From the NCBI GenBank assembly GCA_012845835.1, contig JABAKD010000011.1, positions 12,594,324 through 12,658,323 on the forward strand: a stretch of DNA of 64,000 bases, in the 5' to 3' direction. The DNA comes from Undaria pinnatifida (Eukaryota > Sar > Phaeophyceae > Laminariales > Alariaceae). Under the pieces are notes generated by a model. It saw nothing but the letters and a program-made list of their open reading frames with translations. It was not told the origin of the DNA and did no database searches. Numbering within the stretch: the stretch's first letter is position 1; every line of letters starts with the position of its first letter. Shown in pieces: positions 43,146-54,620 of this stretch. Both the position numbers and the translations under genes were made by a program.

Positions 43146-43695
43146 TTGGGTACTACTTCTGTACCCCTACTAAAAATTGCGGGTAGGATTTGTACTACTC
43201 TCGTACCCGTACGCAAACTCCGAGTAGGTTAGGTACTGATCTCGGTATCCTACCCAGACAACCCGTACACTACCCAACATGACCTTGCAACCATCAATCC
43301 ACGACAGAAAACGTAGTGCCAGCGAAACAGCGCAACATCAAATAAATGCCCTAGACTAACCCTTCGCTAGCTATTGATAGTACCACGAAACATGTGGTGC
43401 TCCGGGCGATGCGAGCTATACGGTGCCTGATGCATTATCAGACACGAATTCCGACCGGAATGTTGCGCTAGCAAAACCGTGCAACAGCTGTTGAATTCCC
43501 TTGCTTTCCTGCTCACCAAGTATAAATAAATATTACTGGAGTATTAATCTTCGGGCTGCAGGGGGGATTCCCGCAATACGAACCGCATGCCTGAGGGGGC
43601 TGCGGTTGCCATCCTCAAAACCCATTACGTGTAGCGCCCGAAGAAGTAAAAACTATACATAAATTACCACGTAAACACAAAGTTATCTCGTAAAG

Positions 43696-43798
<103 letters not shown>

Positions 43799-44229
43799 GA
43801 GACTTGAGCGTAAATCGACACTACAAGATGTTGCGCGAGTGCAACAGCGCATCAGCTGAGGATTGCGCTGGTGTAGTCTACCGTCCTAGGTATTTTGGTC
43901 GACATCATTCCTACCCTCTGATACCCACCTCGTGGGCTGTTACGGTTGCCAACCTCGACTGTAGTTCCGTAGAGCCATACACAATGATCAATACCTGGTA
44001 GTTAGAAAACACTATTTCACAAATACTACCGCCTTGAATGTTAATCTCGATGACGACCATACGGAGCGCCGCCAGTGCCGGGAGAACGCAAAAGGCATAT
44101 TTTTTGTTTTGTACACTCTGGCCGGTGTACAAAGGCGTCAAGAGAAGCATGGCTGCCGAGGCAATCGACGCAGGGTTTGCCCTCTGCAAATCTGTACCCT
44201 AGTTGGGGTTGCTCTCTCCACAGTCTGAC

Positions 44230-44520
44230 GGCTTGCAAGCTGACCTCCATGATGCAGTATTGTAAAAGTTTTTTTGGAGCCTACAGAACAAAATAAACAT
44301 GTACCAAAGCCTACTAAGAAATGTACCATGCAGTCCTGCTATGATTGTGTGAAAGAGGCACGCGAATCGGCGACTTCACACCAAGTCCTGTCCAAGACCG
44401 TCGACATCCAACATGGCGTGAGTAACGTCCAGCTATCTGCAACACCGATAGCTTAATGTTCTGTCTCGTCCACCACCAACGTATCACATGTCTCCTAAGG
44501 AACACTGGCGCCGAGAGTCT
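44230..44520 (-). pseudogene. Frameshifted relative of the exon at 45378-45979
   Basis: The minus strand contains AGCTGGACGTTACTCACGCC followed by ATGTTGGATGTCGAC. This aligns with TTGGTTGGACGTTACCCACG and its continuation at 45378-45460, but one base is missing ahead of the shared segment and the frame is lost. Similarity continues on both sides (GTCTGACGGCT-GCAAG at 44222 and 45216). It is a damaged tandem copy. Confidence 0.55.
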
Positions 44521-45377
44521 TTCTTCTGTTCGGGCTCTCAATTCCTTGTAAAGTGGTGCGTGGGCCTTGCTCGTCGAAATTACGACAAGGGGTCAAACGT
44601 CGCAACAGCTAGACTGTCCCGGTGAAAAAACCTGTTACTGCTGCCACTACTTTAAGTTGGTATAACTATGATTTGCAGGAGAAAGTCCTACGAAACGCTT
44701 CCCCAAAGCCAGTGTGGGTTGACAACGCCAAATGCTGTCAGGCAGCGCTCACAAATATAAACCATTAACAAGTACGAGTGGTAAACATAAACACCTGACT
44801 CAAGATATTTTCGTAAAGACTATTGTACCCAGCACTACAGCAACAACCTACCACGTAAACACTACTATTCCTGTCACTATGGTTTGGATCAATAGTCCCT
44901 ATTATTCCAAACGTAGTCCCCAGGTCATTGCGGTTGACAACGTCTAATACCGGTACGTAGCGCTACGCAAAGTTAGCGACTCATATAAACACTTCAACAC
45001 CAAACAGATCGTAAAACCTACCTGGTACCCTCAGAGTTTTCCACGACTAACGACCATAGGGAACGCTCTGACGCAACGGGGAGAACGCACAGCAATCAAT
45101 TTTAATGGTCGCTGGGCAGTGCAAACCAGCTCACTAAACCGCTGTACCTTCTGAGGCAATGTACGCACAGTGTGCGCTATACAAGGTTGGGCCCACGTTG
45201 GCCCGCCTTGTCGACCGTCTGACGGCTCGCAAGGCAAGGATGACCATCTGTGGCACTAAAATGGTTTTGGAGGGCCTCAGAAAACAACCCACCTATTTGA
45301 AGTGCAGGAACAACGTATAGCATTCATACGTATTGCTATGACCGATGTTAACCGGAGAAGAAAATCACCAACTTCAC

Positions 45378-45979
45378 TCGTAGTCCAGTCCCAGGCCATT
45401 AGGGTCGGTATCCAACATGGCGTGGGTAACGTCCAACCAATCTGCACCGCCGATGCATTCATGGTGTCCTTTTCCCTCTACCACAGGCGTCCGAACCGCA
45501 CCGGATAACGGCGGCAAGAGTTCCTGCGGTTGGGCTCTCCACTTGGTCTGACCGTTGGAATTCCAGCGCGCATCTGCAGGGCGACTAACATCGGAGCCGA
45601 TCATAGCCCCCGAAACGAAACTCCGAACCAAAGAGTTGGTAGACGTCGGCTCTTGTGGTTGCGTCCGCACAGTCGGCCCCGCATTCCAACAAGCGTTTCC
45701 CATGCTCGGGTTTTCGCCGTATACTTGCGTGGGCTCAGGGTTTGACCTCGATGCCTGGATGGTCGAAAATCCAGGCTGAATATCAACACCAGAGTGTGTT
45801 CCTCGAATCTCCTCTCGGGAGGCTGTGGCTATTCTGCCCGGGAAGGCTGGGGCTGACCCCCCCCCCGTCTGCGGCCGAGCGTCCACATGTAAGTCGCGCT
45901 CCCCCTCCGCCGGCATCTCGTTGGCGCGATCTTTCGGAGGAGGGGACGAAGAGGCGTCGCCGAGTTGGACGCCTACCAT
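45378..45979 (-). CDS. Putative N-terminal exon of the conserved spliced family, locus 2
   Basis: From an ATG at 45979 a 200-codon frame reads MVGVQLGDASSSPPPKDRAN through a low-complexity Pro, Gly and Thr region and ends in a conserved-looking block, GGADWLDVTHAMLDTDPNG then LGLDY. A donor, CGA then GTGAAG, follows at 45377, leaving phase 2. Exon A of loci 1 and 3 starts with one base before its first full codon, so the join would be in phase. Linking this exon to that family is an inference from phase, strand and general character; no copy of exon A was found downstream of it. The block before the donor is repeated, frameshifted, at about 44470. Disordered N-terminus, function unknown. An upstream acceptor is also possible at about 45990. 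Confidence 0.45.
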
Positions 45980-46189
45980 GAACTCAAATAACCTGGCAAC
46001 CGCGGTTGACACAAAGGTAGGCGGATCGCGTATTGTTTACCACGTTGTATGATGACTTTTAAAAAGGGTGCTTACGACCAAGTATGGTTGGGAATTTGAA
46101 AATAGAACATGCACGAACATTATGACCCGAGGCCAATGAGAGACCTAGGCTAGGATAGCGGGGGGCGCGTTTGGATGCTTTTTTTTTAG

Positions 46190-47360
46190 TGGGTCGGGCT
46201 CACTTGCGCGAATGGCCCCCCTGTTCCTGTACGGTCTCGATCTGTTGGGTTGCTTTGGCGATATGACAACGCCATTGAATGATTAGTGACCCAGCGCCAA
46301 ATAAACCCTCCAGACGACTTTTTTTCACTGAGGTACAGAGTCACTCGGGCGAGTGGCCCAAACCTGCGTTTGAAGAAGAGGGTACCTACACCTACCGTAG
46401 ACTTGGTCGAATCAAACATCAAACATCAAATTAATACGGTACGGTTGGAGTTAGTACAAAAAACGAAACGGATCCTTCAAGCCTATTTCTTTCTTGGGTT
46501 GGGTTGGGTTCGGGCAATCACGTTCGTCGATGTAATGTGTTTGTGACCCAACTACATTTTTCTTTTTTTTTCTCGAAAGACCTTTACATGCCTCAAGCGT
46601 CGAGGTGTCAAATACGGAATCTTTTGCGTTTACTTGCATCATCGTTGTTGCCCGTTTAAACACACCATCGCAAGAGCATGCGCCGCACGCCCAACCAATG
46701 TACGGATGACGTGTGAACCTTTGTACGCATCACTGCATCACTGTCGTCGAAGTGGTAGCTCTTAGGACCACGACTAAGTCTGCTTATTTGACGGAGACGC
46801 CGGGGGGGTGGGGGCTTACAGTCTTGAATCCCGGAGCTTGAGGCATATGTTGCGTGCAAGTGGTTGCACGTTCTACTGTGCACGTCAACATTTGTTTGGT
46901 CGTTTTGATTTCGCGACATGCACCACCTTGTTACTTTTTGGTTAGTTGCGGTAACAACTCACGTTGAAGTTCATTTTTGGGTCAGTTTCAAGGCCACTCA
47001 CGGGAGTGGCCTAATCCCGGCATTGAAACTGGGGCCACTCCCCCTACCATAGCCCTGGACTCTTTCCGACTTTATGGAACACCCTCCCGTCAAGACCGCC
47101 AAGAGTCCTTTGGTATTGCCTTGGAAACTTTATGCATGAAGCTACAGCATCATTGGGCCAAGGCTGCGGCGGGGGGGTCGCTTGAGTGCTTCGCGGAAGC
47201 GACCACGCTCAATTAGTTCTTCTAATTTTGGGTTTGCGAGCATATCGCTTTCCTTAGGTATCACCGCGGCCATGACATAATTAGGTACACTCCGCCAAGG
47301 ACAAAGTATGACGTCCGTTCTTGAGCGAGGTACAGCGCTACTCGCGCGAGTAGTCTACAC
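46190..47360. repeat. Dispersed short palindrome unit CACTCGCGCGAGTG
   Basis: Imperfect copies lie at 46199, 46341, 46993 and 47340, with more at 55866 and 56020. Several are followed 40-60 bp later by CCCCTACC(G/A)TAG (46390, 47038, 56060) and by TTGGTC. No coding sequence is recognised in this region. Confidence 0.6.
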
Positions 47361-47809
47361 CCGATGGGGAATAGCCGCGGCACGAGCGCCACTTTTGGGG
47401 GCTATACGACAAAGGTTGATGATACCTTACTCGTTTGCAGACCTGGTCCTAAAACCATGTTGTGTCTTTCGGTTCCAAGATGTTCACCGGGTCTCCATGC
47501 AACAGGTAATTTTTTTGTACGCTACGCCCACAAAATGGTGTGGAGTCTTGTTTCTGCACAAGATACAAACTAAGCCACTTGCGTGCCTGGGAGTGAGAAT
47601 GGGAGATAATACAACACCTGGTATACAATACTACGCACAATATAACATTCTGTATAAAAACATTAATGATATAGGCTTGGTCGGTCTCCACCCTGTGTGC
47701 CCTTTCGTAGTCTTGGTCGTTGGCGATATGCGGGCTGGAATAATTTCTTCGAGCAGAGTCGCTCTTTAACGGAATTGGTGCTGATAGATAGTCATTCGCG
47801 TACTATTCG

Positions 47810-47882
47810 AGAAACATTCGATTACTCTTCGGGTACTCTTCGAGTACTCTTCAAGTACTACTCGAGTACTCTTAAAGTCAGA
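47810..47882 (+). repeat. 12-bp tandem repeat around CGAGTACTCTT
   Basis: About five units of CGAGTACTCTT, themselves palindromic around AGTACT. Confidence 0.75.
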
Positions 47883-48194
47883 GTGCTGCTACAATATATT
47901 AGTAGCGACGTAGAGAAGCACCCACCTGCAGTTGGGGTTGTCGCAGCAGTCAGCCACCCCTTGCCACTCGTCGAAAGGAGGGATCGCCCTGGCACCATGG
48001 AGGAGTGCGGAGTTGTACGCCGCCCTCATTTTCCCGAAAATGTCTCGAGCTCTTGGGTCGGCTATGGCAACAATTTGTACCATCAGCATGTGCACGGTGT
48101 GCGACCTATTCCAACGAATCCGGGTTGGGAAGAGATCACACTTGATGGGTCATGATATTGTCCTTTTGTCACACGAACAAGCTGAGTATACGAG

Positions 48195-48330
48195 TTGAGC
48201 ACCATTACTAGATCTACGCAGCGCTTACAAGCGCGTACGCAGCACTTTGAACGATGCGCCACGTTGACTAAATCTACGCAGCGCTTGCACAGCGATTACG
48301 CAGCGCTCTGAACGCTGCGCTACTTTGGGA
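48195..48330 (+). repeat. TACGCAGCGCT short repeats
   Basis: ATCTACGCAGCGCTT and TTACGCAGCGCTCTGAACG recur four times in two 60-bp units (48205 and 48265). Confidence 0.7.
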
Positions 48331-48689
48331 GTCAGAGCTGTGTACAGGAGGGGTCCTTCACGTGTGCCGGTTCGTGCAACCCGAAAAACAGGCACTACTG
48401 CGGCAACCGGCACTACCCGGCGCCGAGCAACCATGGGATTATTCTTTTCTGTGCCAAGCAATGTTACCGGCACTCGTTGGTCACTCATGGGTGACCTATC
48501 GGAGAACCATGGAGCTACACTACATACGCAAACACTGGACATCGGAGGGGTGCAAACTACGACTGGCAGTAGTTGCTGTGCGGGGTTACATTTTTATTTC
48601 GCACAGCGTGAATTATCCGTGGGTGAACCATGGACTACTATCACCAGTCAACCACATGCTTTTTCGTTGTAACTCATATGCCCGCAAAA

Positions 48690-48945
48690 TGTGACATGCT
48701 GTAGTAAACCCGCTTATGAGCAGCCTATTGGTCATCCGTGTAGGTTACCCACGGGCCGCTCGTCGGTCATCCTTGCTCACGCATGGGTCACCGATGGCTC
48801 ACCCAATGCGCGTTCTGTTTGTCTACATCGCTGATTTAAGGGTCGCCCATGGGTCTCCCGCGTGTGCCATCCAAACGTCATCGACGGATTATACTGCTCG
48901 GCCATGGGCCTCCCATGGGTATCCCATGGTTTGTTTGTGGTATGC
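48690..48945 (+). repeat. Degenerate CCATGGGT-rich stretch
   Basis: Multiple GCCCATGGGTCTCCC-like palindromic segments (48845-48930), with weaker relatives back to 48470. Confidence 0.55.
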
Positions 48946-49355
48946 GGTTGTTCGATAATTGTCTGCGGATATTTGGGCGCGTCGAATATTCTGGAGTTTC
49001 GTGTTATGTGTTGAGGCATTACCCAGGCATAGGCCTCGACGTGCGTAGGGTTTCCTCCCCAAGAGGCAGTCGCTGATGAATGAAACACGAACCGGGCTTT
49101 GATGACAAGATACTGCCCGAATATATGAGAGTGGAGCGTGACGACAAAGTACGGCTCACTCCTGTGTGGTTTATGTATGTGGAGCCCTTGACGACAGGTA
49201 CTGAGCTTCTTCTGCGTGTGTTCGAGAGTCCGCAATAACCAGGTACAGCTCTGTGTATTATATGTTGTGCTCTCCGCACCTACTCCATCGGCGCACGCCA
49301 CGTGGTTACATGAAAGACGGTATACAACAAGGGTATTCAAACACGATAATCGTTG
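48930..49355 (+). repeat. Dispersed repeat E, copy 1
   Basis: It is similar over its length to 54190-54620, from GTTTGTGGTATGCGGTTG through GCAGTCGCTGATGAATGA, TTGACGACAGGTACTGAGCT and CTCCGCACCTACTCCATC. Same orientation and length suggest a solo LTR or a MITE, but ends and target duplications were not resolved. Confidence 0.6.
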
Positions 49356-49785
49356 GTTTCCGGGCCCGGAGCTCGCTGAAGGGATGCTCTTATGGACGAA
49401 GAAAAAGAGCTGCTACGGCAGCAGCCTGAGCAAATGTAGATGGATTTGCCTGAGCGATATGCGGCGTTGGCGGTGGCGTTGGTTGAGCAAGATGCGAATT
49501 CGGCTGAGCGAATGCGACGTTGGCCGAGCGAGACGCGGCGTTGACAACGGAGAGAGCGTTGATGACGGCGGCGGTGGCAAGGGCTAAGACTGTGGAGCTA
49601 GACGCGGCTTTCGCATCTTGGGTGGCAGCAGAGTGCTCGCTGGAGACAATAGCCGGGTAATCGACGGAGCGAGACGCTGAGTACATGACAGCGGAGGTTG
49701 AGGCGGTAGCGTTAGGAAACGATTATTTGGCAGCCGAGAGGACACTGAGGGTGTTCACAGAGGCAGTCACTCCGTCATGCGTAAT

Positions 49786-49828
<43 letters not shown>
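49786..49828 (+). repeat. (CAG)14 microsatellite
   Basis: A pure CAG tract giving a polyglutamine frame. The surrounding 49400-49860 is Ala/Gln-rich on both strands, with repeated GAGCGA-GCG motifs. I cannot show that it is coding. Confidence 0.9.
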
Positions 49829-49829
<1 letters not shown>

Positions 49830-50829
49830 CGCCCGGGGTGGAGACGCTCGGTGATGATGGCGAGCCGCCTTAACGGAACTTGCTGTTGCTGGTGTTGTTC
49901 ACGCAGAACAGCAGCAGAAGCCTTCACTTCGGTGACCAGCGCCTAGCCTTTTCTGCTGCTATTGGATGAACAAGATGTCGTGGATGGTGATGTTTTTGAT
50001 GCTGCAGTCAGGCACGAGCCTTTATTAATAGTGAACAAGAAGTTCGGTTGCTCGCGTGCTTTGGGGGTTGGAACGCAGCAACAGCAAGAAGTGCAGCAGC
50101 AGCAGTAGCAGCAAACACCTGGGTGGGAGATGGGGTGGAACATCATCGTTCCCCTTTGGCCGTGGCAAGACTTCACCTGCATTCCCTAGGCATGTTATCT
50201 TTCGAATGTAGCATCGCTTGATCATTGAAAATGTTGGGGTAGTGGTGGATTTGGCGTTGCGTTGTTTTTATGCTTCCCTATGTCTCACATGGCAATACTT
50301 GACGTTGTTTTTGCTCAGGCTGTCTTGCTGTGTGCAGAATTATGAGGGGTGTGTGTGTGATGTCATGTTTCTCTACCCGCAGACGTACAGAAGCACACCA
50401 TTTAGTGCAGATTGATAAATGACATAGGGTTGCTTGCTCTTTACTCGTCGTACAACGTACTATGTGAGGGCATGCGGCTGCCGATTGACGTTGCCCGTGA
50501 CGAACTTTCTACCTGTTATGATAAAGTGGTATTAGTAGGACGTACGTTCAACTCGATACCAGGTACGAGTTACATTAGTACGTGTGCTTAGTTTAGGGCT
50601 TGGTGGGACACCAGGAGATGTGTATCGGTGTGATACTCCTTTCTTTGTGGCAGATCATGATGGCTGATAGTACGTACCAAGTATTAACCGTTATCCGATA
50701 CCTGGTACGAGGTAACTATCTATTGCTCCAAGTACCAGGCATGTACGCGCATTGCAAGATGGCAAATAGAGGCAAGCTTTATTTGAGATGTATCTCCGCG
50801 CGAAACTCGCCCACCGGTAACACTGGTAT

Positions 50830-51111
50830 TATAAAAATTAAAATACACTCCAGCTGTGAGATCGAATGTATTGTCGAAACTCATCTTTGCAAGCCGTGTG
50901 TGATACTCCGATCGCGCGTATTATTACGGGTTGTGTGTCCTCATTAAGGATATAGGTCGGCGACTCCCCTTGCAACGACAGTGTAGCTATCAGGGTCAAC
51001 AGGGTGATGTTAGGCAGTCTGTGCGCGGAAACTATAAAACCCGTTTCTGAGGGGGACAAAATCTGACAGCCGTGGAAGGAAATGCATCAGTTTATCAAGT
51101 GAATCCTGTAA
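50830..51111 (+). mobile_element. Foldback arm interrupted by a Harbinger-like element
   Basis: A clean arm from AAAATTAAAATACACTCCAG to AAGTGAATCCTGTAA. It resumes after the insertion at 51924 with TAAGTCGAATATCCGG and ends near 51945. Confidence 0.8.
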
Positions 51112-51923
51112 GAGCCCGAATTAACGAGGAACTTGCAAAATCGAATTTCGCTTTTTTTTATTTTATTTCATGAAAAATACACGAAAAATTCAACTTTGGT
51201 TCTTATCAAGGAACGGCGCAATGCGTTGTAGGAAATAAAAAAATTCCAAAAACGCAAAAGGGTCAACGAACACCCGTGGGCAACGACCGAGGCGAGCGAT
51301 GGCTCGCGTCCTCCCCGGAGCGCCGCGGCTAGCCGCAGATTCTTTTGGCCGGCAGCGGCTTGGAGGCTATGGCTCTAGGTGTCTCTTGGATGGGCTGGCG
51401 CCACCCCGCCGCCCGACACGGGCAGCAGCGACGGGGATATAGCGGTCGAACTTCTGAGCGAAGTCATCATGTGGTAGTTAGTCGTGTAACTTTCGAGGTG
51501 CAGGGCGACGAAAAACTGGGTTTGCGGTGGTCTCGGTTGCTTTCGAAGCGTCGCAGGCGGTCTACGCTGTTCTAAGGACCTTCGGAGGCCGCGCTGCGGC
51601 TGCTCCGGTGGTCCTACCTCTCGCAATGTTGGCTTCTCGCCTCTCAATCAGCCGACGACATGGCACCAATTCGCGTGGCCGGCTTCGGTTACACAGAACA
51701 AGCCATGTCTAGGTGGACAAACTCCCTAAATTCAATTTCGATTTTCGACTAAATTCGACCGAGAAAGTCTTTTTTTACTTCTTTGTTGAATTTGATTTTT
51801 CGTAATAATTCTGAGAATGCGTGCTTGGTGATTCATTTCTTGACCAATCAGATGCAAATTAAATTAAATTCTATAAAAATAAATCGAAATTCGATTTAGC
51901 AAGTTCCTCGTGAATTCGGGCCC
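51112..51923. mobile_element. PIF/Harbinger-like MITE, copy 2
   Basis: The left terminus GAGCCCGAATTAACGAGGAA and the inverse of the right terminus, GGGCCCGAATTCACGAGGAA, flank an 812-bp element. TAA is duplicated at 51109-51111 and 51924-51926. The uninterrupted host reads CCTG-TAA-GTCG in other foldback copies (for example near 16765), which proves the insertion. Highly similar to copy 1 at 13532-14345, so the family moved relatively recently. Confidence 0.85.
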
Positions 51924-51945
51924 TAAGTCGAATATCCGGTGAGGT

Positions 51946-53579
51946 ATTGCAGTAGATATCTTATAAGTCTCTGCTGCTAACAAGAAGAGTGATATTTGGA
52001 TTGGTGTAAACTCCACGCGATAACAGCAGAGGAAGAACAGCGTATCATACCACGTACCTGGTACCTGATATACATCGTGAAGTCTTGCACTTTTTTTAGA
52101 ATTTAGGTGGTTTCCGGCATTTCCATCACATACGACATCTATCTCTGAAATGACGCATGCCGCACGACGTAATACGATATGACTATTGTACTGCTGTAAT
52201 CTTATACCGAGTGCCTGATGTAATTTTCCAGTCAAATTTATACCAAGCATCAGCCACATGTCATGGTTTGATTTTCTCAGTTGACCGATTCTTTGGGTTT
52301 TATCCTTTTGCACTGGTATGCAACTGGATGATAACATTGGAGTTTGTTGTCGCGCAAACAGACATGGGCATTGTTTCTGGTTGCAGATTTGACTGAGGTT
52401 TAGATTTAGATTTAGATTTTTGGAGTGTTGCGATGGGTGGCTTAATCTAGTTGGATGCATCGTTTTCGCCGAGCAGAAGGTGGGAGGTTACTGCATTGTC
52501 CGCTGCGACCAACGAAATGTGCCGAGTGAGTACGGGGTGTGTGGGGGGGGGTCGTACTCGCGCGGGCACAGAGATTTTCCATCGTAGAGTACGGACTTTT
52601 TCGTTATGAATTCGGCATGTGCTAGAGATACGCACGAGCTAGTTGGATGCTGTCGATTGCCCTCATGAACATGACGGTTATGGTCCATGAACAGAATCAG
52701 ACGCTGTTTGCCGTGCACCGGGGGGGGGCATTAATATTCGACGTTCACAGCAACCAGTAAATTCGTTTGTATATGACATAGCCGATGGGATGAATGTGTG
52801 TGATAGGCTGCAAGGGAAAATATGACCCGCTCTAATGGCAGGAGCGTCCCGAGTGTCCCGCTTGCTAACTGGCATGCGATTCAACGCGACTTCTAGAGTG
52901 ACTAACCTTACGGCGAACTGGGATGTTTCCCGACACGGCATGCGAGATAATTACGATCAGTTATCTGAGAAGTCGTGCCTGTATACGGAGCCATGATTTG
53001 ACCGATCAGTATTATGTTTTTTTGTCTGGATATTCATTGATACAGTAACGGCAACACATTTCAGAGGGATAAGCAGTGCTGTTTTATTTGGAGTTATACT
53101 TAAGATGAAAATAATGCACACAAAGTTATTTGTCGGAGGTCTATACCTCTGGTGGAGTTGTGGAGATTGTGTTGGTGTCGAGTGCATCGTTTGTTCTCTT
53201 GGATGCAGAGATGAGTTACGCTCTCGTCTATGGAAATGGAGTGTGGCCCATGGGGAGTGTGATATTTTCCACGTGCGTCAGCATAGTAACATGCCGATTG
53301 CACGCAGAGGCGTTTTGCCGTGTGCGTTTGCACTCGGTCATGGGGAGTGTCTTGCATGGGGGCTGCTAAATTCGATTTTAGTGTTTCGATAGAAGTTGTT
53401 TTATGTCGGAGACGTGCTGTTGTGAGCTTTTTCCTACAGAGTCGTATACAAAGCAGGGGGGCCGATGTTATTGGGCAATAGGATTAGACTATATGTGAAC
53501 ACGGTGTTAGTTATTTTGTTTGAAGGTTTTCCCAACAGATTATTGCTTGTTGGATTTTAGCCCTTCCCGTGACTACTGG
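51946..53579. other. No gene recognised
   Basis: Unique-looking sequence. The longest frame (51864-52460, minus) begins in the Harbinger-like TIR and has no motif. A short TTTAGA repeat lies at about 52400-52420. Confidence 0.35.
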
Positions 53580-53588
53580 CTTAGTTTA

Positions 53589-53754
53589 CTATAAAAAATG
53601 AAAATACACTCCAGCGGTGAGATCGAAGATTTCGTCGAAACTCATCTGTGCAAGCTGTGTGTGATACTCCGATCGCGCGTATTACGAGTTGTGTGTCCTC
53701 ATTAAGGATATAGGTCGGCGACTCCCCTTAAAACTACACTGTAGCTATCAGGGT
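53589..53754 (+). mobile_element. Foldback arm fragment with 9-bp target duplication
   Basis: A 166-bp piece runs from TATAAAAAATGAAAATAC to GTAGCTATCAGGGT. It is flanked by CTTAGTTTA at 53580-53588 and 53755-53763. Confidence 0.7.
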
Positions 53755-54189
53755 CTTAGTTTATATGGCAGATTTATGCTAAACCTGGGATGGAGACATT
53801 TTGGTATTGAGATTGATTGCCGTTTAACCTGGGCAAGTCTTAGCTTGATGCACTAACATTCATTCAATTGTGCTGACAAGCCCGACGACAGTGAAAGAGG
53901 ACATCGCTTGTAACGACCTTTCACCGCACAAGCTTTACTTAGGAGACAGCCTAACTAAGCCTAGGATTTCCTGGTAGTAATAATGATATTCGGACTGCCG
54001 CTTTACCTTGGCAGTTACTGATGATGGAATTTGGGATTGCCATTATACCTTGACAAATGGTGCAGAAAGGAGTTTGGGCTTGCCGTCAAATCTTGGCAAT
54101 TATTTATTGTGAAATTTGGAATTTATTTGCCGTTTCGCCTGACAACTGGTGATAAAAGTTGTTCGGGACCTATTGTATCGCGCACCGAA

Positions 54190-54620
54190 GAGAGGGGCTG
54201 TTTGTGGTACGGGGTTGTAGGATACTGGTCTGCGGATATATGAGCGTTTCGTATATTATGGGGTTTCGTAGTGTGTGTTGCGGCAGTCTTTGGTATGTGC
54301 CTCGACGTGTGTAGGGCTTCCTCCCCGAGAGCCAGTCGCTGATGAATGATATTCGACCCGAGCTATGATGACAAGATACTGTCCGTATATGTGAGAGTGG
54401 AGCGCCACCACAAGGTACGGCTCACTCGAGTGCCATTTATGTGTGTGCACCCCTTGACGACAGGTACTGAGCTTCTTCTGTTTGTGTTCGAGAGTCCGCG
54501 ATAACCAGCTGCGGCTCTATGTATTATACTTTGTGCTCGCCGCACCTACTCCATCCGGGCACGCCACGTGGTCACAATATACAACAAGCGTATTCCAACA
54601 TGGCTCTCCCATGGAAATGC
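54190..54620 (+). repeat. Dispersed repeat E, copy 2
   Basis: It matches 48930-49355 in the same orientation (CGATGAATGA context, GACAAGATACTGTCCGTATA, GAGAGTCCGCGATAACC). Flanking sequences are unrelated. Confidence 0.6.

Larger units (their letters stand above)
41950..43260. repeat. Palindromic GGGTAC-type satellite in three blocks
   Basis: Degenerate units of about 40 bp with GGGTAGGTTGGGTACTACTC followed by CGGTACCC occupy 41950-42440, 42765-42920 and 43145-43260. Each unit contains self-complementary GGGTA and TACCC halves. The blocks are separated by a 320-bp unique segment (42445-42765) and a family P retroposon (42945-43145). Confidence 0.8.

Noticed and set aside
45374-46012. Extending the 45-kb exon to a GTG start at 46012 and to a stop at 45374
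   Set aside because: An ATG at 45979 and a donor at 45377 give a better model. The extra codons at either end have no support.
49390-49873. Ala/Gln-rich frames on both strands around the CAG tract
   Set aside because: Low complexity, no splice borders or domain, and equal openness on both strands.
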